DNA of 64,000 bases, taken from NCBI GenBank assembly GCA_002633025.1, contig NMRB01000052.1, positions 684,179 to 748,178 of the forward strand. Direction: 5' to 3'. Source of the stretch: Notospermus geniculatus. Its lineage: Eukaryota > Nemertea > Pilidiophora > Heteronemertea > Lineidae. Numbering within the stretch: position 1 is the first letter of the stretch; each line of letters starts with the position of its first letter. Below, in pieces: positions 57,700 to 64,000 of the stretch. A program made the position numbers and the translations under genes. The notes below the pieces were generated by a model that ran no database searches, was not told the origin of the DNA, and saw only the letters and a list, made by a program, of their open reading frames with translations.

Positions 57700-58330
57700 A
57701 TGACAAATGCCCCCTTGATAAAATCCCATTCTTCCTTAAGGAATTTGATACTCTTCTTTTAAGTGAAGTAAATCTACAATATCAGACGGTGAGACCCATG
57801 ACCACACCCCATTCTTCCCTTATGAATTCGATACTCTTAAAGGAAACACACTCTGCATATAGAAATGAAGCCTGCAAATGCAATCACACCCATTCTTCCC
57901 TCATGAATTCTGGACTCTTCTTTTAAGGAAAACGTACTCTGCATAGGGTAACATAGCCTACAATATCAAGCACGTGATCACATCCCATTCTTCCCTAAGG
58001 AATTTGATAGTCTTCCTTTAAGGGAAAAGACACTCTGCATAGAGGTAATGAAGCCAACTAGACCTGCCCCGTGATCACACCACCCCTTCTTCCTAAAGGA
58101 ATTTGATATTCTTTCCTTCAAGGATGAGGTAATCTGCAATAAGGGTAATGAAGCCAACTCAATCACACCAGTGATCACATCCTACCCTTCCCTTGATCAC
58201 ATTCCATTCTTCCCTAAGGATTTGATCCCGTTCACGCGGAAATAAAGCCTATAGTTAGACCCATCCTTCTTCAAGGGAAAGGATCCACTTCCTACGGAAA
58301 AACCCCACTAAGTTGGGCCCTGATCTGCCC
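57700..58330 (+). repeat. Diverged tandem array, ~100-120 bp units
   Basis: About six units with CCCATTCTTCCCTAAGGAAT, TTGATACTCTTCTTTTAAGG, ACACTCTGCATAG, TAATGAAGCC and GTGATCACA blocks. Substantial divergence and indels indicate an older expansion. Confidence 0.8.
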
Positions 58331-58805
58331 CTTTAGTTAGTAAGAACTCCACCACGACGAACGTAATGCAACAAAGGGTTATGAAACCCACCAAATTCAA
58401 TCAGCGATCTCATCTCATTCTCCTTTGTTGGCTGCTCTACACCAAACAAAGCAAAACTAATAAGCAAAACTAATTATGTGGTATCTTGCAGTATTTCGTA
58501 AGCAGGGGAAAAAAACGCTTTTTACTGCCACGGTGTCACCATACAATCATGTACCCAGTATTTCTCTTAAATTCACACAATAAATTATCAACATCTGTGT
58601 ATAATACATTTATAAACAACATGAACTAAAATCACTGTGATGGACGGAGGTCATTGTCAATTACTGGACGACACTCTGATAATGTAAAAAAAACATCACT
58701 GGCTAAAGTGCTGATTACTCACATTTACATCGAAGCAGCAGTACCGGGTATGTATTCATATGGTATTGTAAACGATACAGTCATACTGGACTTACATTGT
58801 AATTT

Positions 58806-58994
58806 ATGGATCAAAGAAATCTAGCAATGGATCAAAGAAATCTAGCAATGAATCAAAGAAATCTTGCAATTGGTCAAAGAAACCTAGCATGGATCAAAGA
58901 AATATAGCAATGGACCAAAGAAATATAGCAATGGATCAAAGAAACTGAGCATGGATCAAAGAAATCTAGCAATGGATCAAAGAAATCTAGCAAT
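58806..58994 (+). repeat. 21-bp tandem array, about nine units
   Basis: Unit ATGGATCAAAGAAATCTAGCA with a few variants (for example CTAGCATGG, TATAGCAATG). Low divergence. Confidence 0.9.
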
Positions 58995-59239
58995 GTACCA
59001 AGATCCACATTTAAATTGGAGCTATCTGTTTGAAAGAAAGGCCAGTGTTTTTTCCATTGGATCCCCTTTACTCATAGATGAGAGTTTTCCCCCTATTGGC
59101 GGTTTTCTGCCAATTTTGTTCCCCTAAGTATAGTTTTAACGTTTCCGCCGTTTTTCTCCAATCCTTCATTTCAGCAGTTTTATTCTGCCTTTTTGACAGA
59201 CCCGCATGATGACGCCGTCCACAGAAGTTGCCATATTTC

Positions 59240-59400
59240 CGCTTCCATTAATGACTCATGATTGGCTGATTCCCTCACACCACGCGAGAATTGCGCGCAG
59301 TTCATAGTGTGCAGTATGTCAAGATGGCGCTTCTCTATTCAACATGTGGAATCGTTATCGTTATCGTTATGATAGTTTGCTAGTCCCCGAAATACTTTTG
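59240..59400 (+). promoter_or_regulatory. Possible promoter / first exon signals
   Basis: Contains ATGACTCATG (AP-1-like), GATTGGCTGA (inverted CCAAT box) and GTCAAGATGGCGC, a YY1-like motif whose ATG (59322) opens a 19-codon frame. The combination resembles a TATA-less metazoan promoter, but no gene could be traced from it. Confidence 0.25.
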
Positions 59401-59610
59401 TGCCGCTGTTTTCATTGTTTTCTTGGGTAAAATAGTACTACTATTTTAGAGCCTAATTCTTGTAAAATTTTCAGCCAATTCTTTCGAGAGGCACTCTCAT
59501 CTATGTTTACTAGATGTCATGTAATGCAACTACATGTACCAGAACTGGGAAAGTACGTACATACCAGAATGTGGGAGTGGACAGGTATTATTTATTGAAG
59601 AACATCTTAA

Positions 59611-59861
59611 AGGAGCTCGACGTCCAAGTTGTAAACAAACTGGTTTGTTTACAAACAGTGGCCAGCAAACTAGTTTTACTCCTTCATGAAGGTGGCAGCA
59701 CCAGTAGCGCCCCGTGATCGTTAGACTGGTGCCCGGTCCAATGCAACTCATTCACGATATTCACGTCAGTACATATCACCGACAATAGGTGGCAGCACTG
59801 CAGGCGTCGCGTGGATAGGAACCAGTGAGTGAGTGTTTACAACTGGGACGTCGAGCTCCAT
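59611..59861. mobile_element. MITE with GGAGCTCGACGTCC ends, about 250 bp
   Basis: AGGAGCTCGACGTCCAAGTT pairs with AACTGGGACGTCGAGCTCC, and TTGTAAAC pairs with GTTTACAA, giving TIRs of about 30 bp. TTAA-containing flanks lie on both sides. Confidence 0.85.
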
Positions 59862-60414
59862 TAATTACCCAAGAACCCACATACTTGTCATTTTGTGATT
59901 CAAAGAAGTCCAAAATATGTCATGTCTGAGTACACAGGTAAATGACTGGAGGTCAGCAAAAAGGGGAAGCAAATAAATAATCTCTTGGCATAAATATTAA
60001 ATTTCAGATGGACGGAAGTGAAAAAAATATGTAAATAGCATCGCAATGATGTTTCCCCATTTTGTAAACTAAAGCATGATCACAATACCTAGAAATATAA
60101 TGGAATTAAGCATGTTTAGAAGCACATTCTACCTAAAATATCCTTCCTTTTTTGAGGCCGCAGACATTATGATGCAGTCTCGTTAGACAAATGTTCCATG
60201 AGTCAACCTCGAAAATTTATCTTGTTCAATTGAGGTGGGGACAAATCCTAGGGAAAGCATACTACTGGGTGCAATACCTACAGTGTCATCAAATTGTGAT
60301 ATATCAATCCTTTTTCAGCCTTATAGAGCTGTCCAAGACATTCAGCAGAATGTACCTTAGTATCAGTAAAAGAAACACGAGCTGGCCTTCATCATACAAT
60401 ATTCTGTTTATCTG
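59862..60414. other. Gene-free stretch, nothing recognised
   Basis: AT-rich spacer between two MITEs; no supported gene. Confidence 0.45.
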
Positions 60415-60562
60415 TAAAGCGGGGATCACTGGCACACAGATCCGGTCCGTTTCCAGTCTATTATTTGCCCCCCGTTTTCTGGACACGACCACGCAAAAGT
60501 CTATTTGATCTATTTTTATGGACCTGAATCAGACAAAATCTGTGTGCCAATGAACCCCGCTT
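60415..60562. mobile_element. MITE with GGCACACAGATCCGGTCCG ends, copy 2
   Basis: 148 bp. AAAGCGGGGATCACTGGCAC pairs with GTGCCAATGAACCCCGCTTT. It aligns throughout with 42858-43010 in the same orientation and is diverged at about one base in six. Confidence 0.85.
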
Positions 60563-60870
60563 TAGCACAGACCTACAGCTACAGCAGTGTTTGACACCTG
60601 TATTAAAAGTTCTACGACAATACGCACTATCTCTGATTTGCGATTTTTTCACGACCAAGGATTTAAAGTGCAACTGTTTGACTGGCCACCAAGTAACCTT
60701 AAAAATTGCTGTACCAGCCACTAGAACAACACAACTCAATGGACCAGGGACTTGCATTATATGACGCATTATCAGCCAAGTACAGTTATAATATTCGTTG
60801 AGTGCATGCTGATACATGCATCTTGGGGTCACTGAAATGCACAAGACAGACCAACCCCAAGAAATACCCC

Positions 60871-60876
60871 TTTATT
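60871..60876 (-). terminator. ARMC2 poly(A) signal candidate
   Basis: AATAAA on the minus strand about 165 bases past the ARMC2 stop codon at 61040, a normal distance for a short 3' UTR. Confidence 0.5.
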
Positions 60877-61039
60877 TTCTCAACATGATGCCCGTTACCG
60901 TACAGCAGGAGTTGCAGTAGGAGCATCAGATCGTAAGAACCCGTGGCACTGTTACACAATTCATGAAACGTGCTAGTGCCAAGGACCAGCTCCCTCAATT
61001 ATCTACCACACTTGACACCTGTCAACCACTTTGATTAGG

Positions 61040-61209
61040 TCAACTTGGAGATGCCTCCAATGGTTCGAATTCTGATTGGTGCTGTTCGATTCTGTCCAGA
61101 AGCTGTGAGGCGACAGGACAGAAGTCGGTCTCCCACTTGTCGCTCATAAACTCCTTCATTTCTGCATCAAGACTTGACATGACTGAATTATCAAGAGCTG
61201 CTTCTTCAT
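61040..61209 (-). CDS. ARMC2: ARMC2 terminal exon
   Basis: 170 bases including the TGA stop. Acceptor TTCTTTGCAG. Encodes the acidic C-terminal tail (ALDNSVMSSLDAEMKEFMSD) ending QSEFEPLEASPS, outside the ARM repeats. Confidence 0.85.
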
Positions 61210-63871
61210 CTGCAAAGAATAGTAATCGTAATATCAAAATTCCTTTTCAAGTTTTACGGAGCAAACATGGTTTGGGACATCCTCCAAAGGGCTTCAGTGC
61301 CACGGCTAACAAGGAACAACATCAGGGGAATGCAGAACACAGCAGTACCTACCTAAATACTCAATGAGCAAGTCAGAGAGTGTTTGAGTTTCTTCTTCTC
61401 CAAAACAGTCATCAGAACTGGTGATTTTGGTGCTATAGTTCCACAAGATCTGACATACCATACTTGCTAACTGCCAATCATTGCGGCCGAAATCGGAGAG
61501 TACATCCACAAGCCTGAAATTTGGAGAGTAACTTTTACAGAGGGGCAAAATGCTGTGACAACTTGCGAAAACGTTCATGAAACAGCAAGGTAAACGGACA
61601 TGGCCCCACGGACTGAAGAGCACTGCTATAGCTACAGAAATGACTGGTACTTACTTAGTGATGCCGCCCTCCGTCTTCAGTGTGCCTCTTTTATCCCCAT
61701 CAGCCATCAGATTGATAAGGACACCACATGCTGCATAAACGAGGTCGCGATTGCCGGAGTCAAGTAAGGTGACGAGGATTCTATCAACTGAAATTGACAA
61801 GACATTAGGATGTCACGCATTTGTCTTCCTCAAGGAGTGCGCCAGTCACAAGGACTGGGTCAAAAGATTGCTTCAAAGTCTGTACCCACTGACGCATTTT
61901 CATGCCCTGGACTCAGTGCGTTGGCGATAAAACCTTTTTTACTTTCCAACTCGCTCCCAAAAACAATGGGAAAGGTGATAAAACATGGGTTCAGGGCATG
62001 AAAACTCAGTGGGGGTCAGGCCTTTTCTCAGTGCTGTGATTTCAATAAGATGCCAAAAGCCAACTGTACCTTTGTTCTCAACCAAGAAGTCACGCACTGG
62101 TTTCTGTCTTGAAAGGTTTCCATAGACTCGGGCTGCCTCGATCATTCCCTCCATGTGATTCGTCAGCACCAATTTCAGCAGAGCTGAAAAAGAGAGGAAA
62201 TCGACCTAGGGTGATACAGAGCTGGAAATCGATTGTTTCAGTCTCATCTGATCAAGTACCAGTACATTTTCCAGAAGTATTTCTTCAAATATACATGTAT
62301 CTTCATCAACTCATCTGTCCCCAGAGTACAGCAGACAACAATTCCTCTCAAAAGATTTCTCACAACCTACAGTATTGATTGAAAATTATTTGAAGAATGT
62401 TGTTCCTCTGAACCTTCTGAGGAATTTTCTTCAAATTTTTTCCACTTCGTTTCCAAAGCTTTTAGAAACTTTCTATAGAAGAAAGGTTTGTCTGCTCAAA
62501 TCTTGGGGGCAGGTGAGTTAACTTCACCACAAACAACTTATATTTTTACTCACACTCTGCAATGTCAAGTTGCAGGTCCATGCAATCCTCTGTTCCTTTG
62601 TCCATATACATGTAGTAGGTCAGATTGTTGATAGTCGCTATCGTATTCAACACCAGCTCTTCACTGATCGTTACATCCTTCACGGCTGAAAATTGACCAA
62701 GATTCTTCTGTAAGTACAACTCCTTCATACACAGAAAATGACCTCTCTAAAATCTCAGTTAACAATACAAAAGCAAATACACACATTGTAAAAGAACACG
62801 ACACCTCCATGGATATTCTAAAATTTCAGTTATGTTGACACTGAAGGAGCATAAAGTGTCGGTCAGAATACGTGACAGGCAAAAGTAGGCGCTTGTCGCA
62901 AGTGATCGTCATTGGTGGTCATCAGTTTACTCCACTATTATCACTGCTGCCCACTACCATTGCAACCCTGCTGAGTGTCAGAGACGTACATTTCAGCTAT
63001 TGTGGCTCAAAAGCCATTAACCCTTTCCTTTATTATGACAAGCACCTACTTTGGTTGGAGCGGGTCACATATGACACCTTCACGCATATAAAATATTCTG
63101 TGTAGAATATATTTCTCTCCATAATTTCAATGAACTCACCCAATATATGCAGCAGCAACTTATGGCATTGCCTATTTCCAGCTAAAGTCGGCCCGATTCT
63201 CTCATTTATAGATAGATTAGCTACGACTCGAACAAGTTTCATTAAAACATCCTCCACCTTGCCAGCCTCCTTCTTCTGCTGGCTACTTGTGGCTGGGTCC
63301 CGTCTTATCGCCTCCGATATCTGAAATATTGGATTAGGTATTAGGCTGAACATTACGTGGTGGAATAATGGGGCAGTAGAACTTCTATCAGTCCCTGGAT
63401 AGAAGATGCTGTCAACAAAAAAATGATTGATGAAGAATGAGAGGAAGAGGTTGGCAGTCGGCGGTAAATTAAAATATCTGCACATCATGCTGCCTCACCA
63501 GACAGTTAACAAATACTGTTACGTGTACAAATTCAGGGACAAGGCTGTGTGTATCATTATCAGTGCATTATTGTACAGTAGCTTTATCTTCAAATGGTTT
63601 GATTGATTCGTTGATTAACTGATTTATTTATTGATTGACAACCCTACGTATATTAAGAGAAGTGCTTCAATCCAAATACAGACAAATTATGATGGAGTGG
63701 ATAAGTGCCGATGAATTTTTGTGGGCTTACCTTCAAATCAGTATCAACGAAATGTTTAAAGACTCCTATAATTGTATCTATTGACTTAGGCTGTTGGGAC
63801 AAAGCTAATCGTGACTCGTCACTTTTAGCCGTGAGATTGCCAAGAATGAAACCAATCCTCACGACGATATC
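61040..63871 (-). CDS. ARMC2: ARMC2, 3' half (seven exons, N-terminus off the edge)
   Basis: Armadillo repeat-containing protein 2. In known organisms it is needed to build cilia and flagella: the algal orthologue acts as an intraflagellar-transport adaptor for radial spokes, and mammalian loss gives malformed sperm flagella. Seven exons join without a phase conflict into 1032 bases (343 residues plus stop): 63871-63731, 63320-63140, 62685-62554, 62183-62070, 61787-61655, 61513-61353 and 61209-61040. All introns are GT-AG with good pyrimidine tracts. ARM-like helical repeats are clear (VVRIGFILGNLTAKSDESRL; LVRVVANLSINERIGPTLAG; DLVYAACGVLINLMADGDKR), followed by an acidic C-terminal tail. 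Human ARMC2 is about 870 residues, so roughly the first 500 lie to the right of this window. Family assigned from remembered motif similarity. Confidence 0.88.
61353..61513 (-). CDS. ARMC2: ARMC2 exon
   Basis: 161 bases, phase 2 in and 1 out, acceptor AAATTTCAG, donor TTAG|GTAGGT. Encodes VLSDFGRNDWQLASMVCQIL and an acidic EEETQTLSDLLIEYL end. Confidence 0.87.
61655..61787 (-). CDS. ARMC2: ARMC2 exon
   Basis: 133 bases, phase 1 in and 2 out, acceptor AATTTCAG, donor CTAA|GTAAGT. Encodes LLDSGNRDLVYAACGVLINL and MADGDKRGTLKTEGG, the stretch most like vertebrate ARMC2. Confidence 0.9.
61884..62013. mobile_element. MITE-like foldback in an ARMC2 intron
   Basis: CCCACTGACGCATTTTCATG pairs with CATGAAAACTCAGTGGG, and GCCCTG pairs with CAGGGC. 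130 bp, wholly inside the intron between the exons ending 62070 and starting 61787. Confidence 0.65.
62070..62183 (-). CDS. ARMC2: ARMC2 exon
   Basis: 114 bases, phase 1 to 1, acceptor CTTTTTCAG, donor AAAG|GTACAG. Encodes LVLTNHMEGMIEAARVYGNL then SRQKPVRDFLVENK. Confidence 0.87.
62554..62685 (-). CDS. ARMC2: ARMC2 exon
   Basis: 132 bases, phase 1 to 1, acceptor AATTTTCAG, donor GAGT|GTGAGT. Encodes VTISEELVLNTIATINNLTY, an ARM helix pair. Confidence 0.85.
63140..63320 (-). CDS. ARMC2: ARMC2 exon
   Basis: 181 bases, phase 0 in and 1 out, acceptor ATATTTCAG, donor G|GTGAGT. Encodes a charged linker (DPATSSQQKKEAGKVEDVLM) and the KLVRVVANLSINERIGPTLA repeat. Confidence 0.88.
63731..63871 (-). 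CDS. ARMC2: ARMC2 exon (first in window)
   Basis: 47 codons, phase 0 to 0, between CTTTTCAG and AAG|GTAAGC. Encodes DIVVRIGFILGNLTAKSDES through to HFVDTDLK, an ARM repeat with the GNLTAK loop. Confidence 0.88.
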
Positions 63872-64000
63872 CTGAAAAGAAGAGAAAAGATAGTTTTCCG
63901 CTTCGTTTCTGCACAAAAATATGTCCAATATGAGTATCAAAGAAAATGTGATTATTGACCATGTGGGTGTCAAATAAGATGCAGCATATCATGCATATGA
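63872..64000 (-). other. ARMC2 intron continuing past the window
   Basis: Pyrimidine-rich TCTTTTCTCTTCTTTTCAG precedes the exon at 63871. No further exon is seen before the window edge. Confidence 0.6.

Overview
This is eukaryotic (metazoan) genomic DNA. It has long gene-poor stretches, exons with GT-AG introns, tRNA-derived SINE heads, and dozens of short inverted-repeat (MITE or foldback) elements. The one gene I can name is the 3' half of ARMC2, an armadillo-repeat cilium/flagellum assembly gene, so the organism makes motile cilia. MITE density, the TACATGTA-type simple sequence seen throughout, and the SINE tails resemble marine deuterostome genomes such as echinoderms, hemichordates or amphioxus. 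I cannot fix the species from sequence alone. The window is from a draft assembly: there is a 163-base N gap at 45819-45981 and isolated single Ns at 20469, 28622, 47792 and 54174.

Left and centre (1 to about 54000): I can support no confident protein gene here. Most open frames are spurious, lying inside hairpin elements or tandem arrays. The content is (a) foldback/MITE elements of about 65-370 bp, often flanked by TA and often nested in one another (5.6-7.05, 11.9-12.2, 18.1, 22.0-22.9, 25.9, 26.9-27.8, 32.9-33.9, 36.5, 40.4-40.95, 42.9, 47.4, 49.0 and 50.1 kb); (b) an 809-bp Tc1/mariner-type foldback at 37.7-38.5 kb; (c) tRNA-derived SINE heads at 11.8, 24.8 and 42.5 kb; (d) tandem arrays, two of them built from palindromic units (2.0-2.3 and 47.56-48.29 kb); and (e) a 1.05-kb tandem duplication at 19.4-21.5 kb that looks like two haplotypes joined by an N. 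A few low-confidence exon candidates on the minus strand are listed (26.2-27.6, 35.4-35.6 and 48.4-49.75 kb).

Right (54-64 kb): a plus-strand gene at 54353-56509 encodes an unrecognised basic, largely disordered protein with an N-terminal coiled coil. It has a plausible YY1-type promoter motif and a 6-residue uORF, but its reading frame is broken at about 55.79 kb and the splice phase near 56.17 kb is unresolved. Downstream come two tandem arrays and two MITEs. Then seven exons of ARMC2 run on the minus strand from 63871 down to the stop at 61040. All intron phases agree, and the N-terminal part of the gene lies beyond the right edge.

The two genes are transcribed towards each other. Nothing visible links them functionally.
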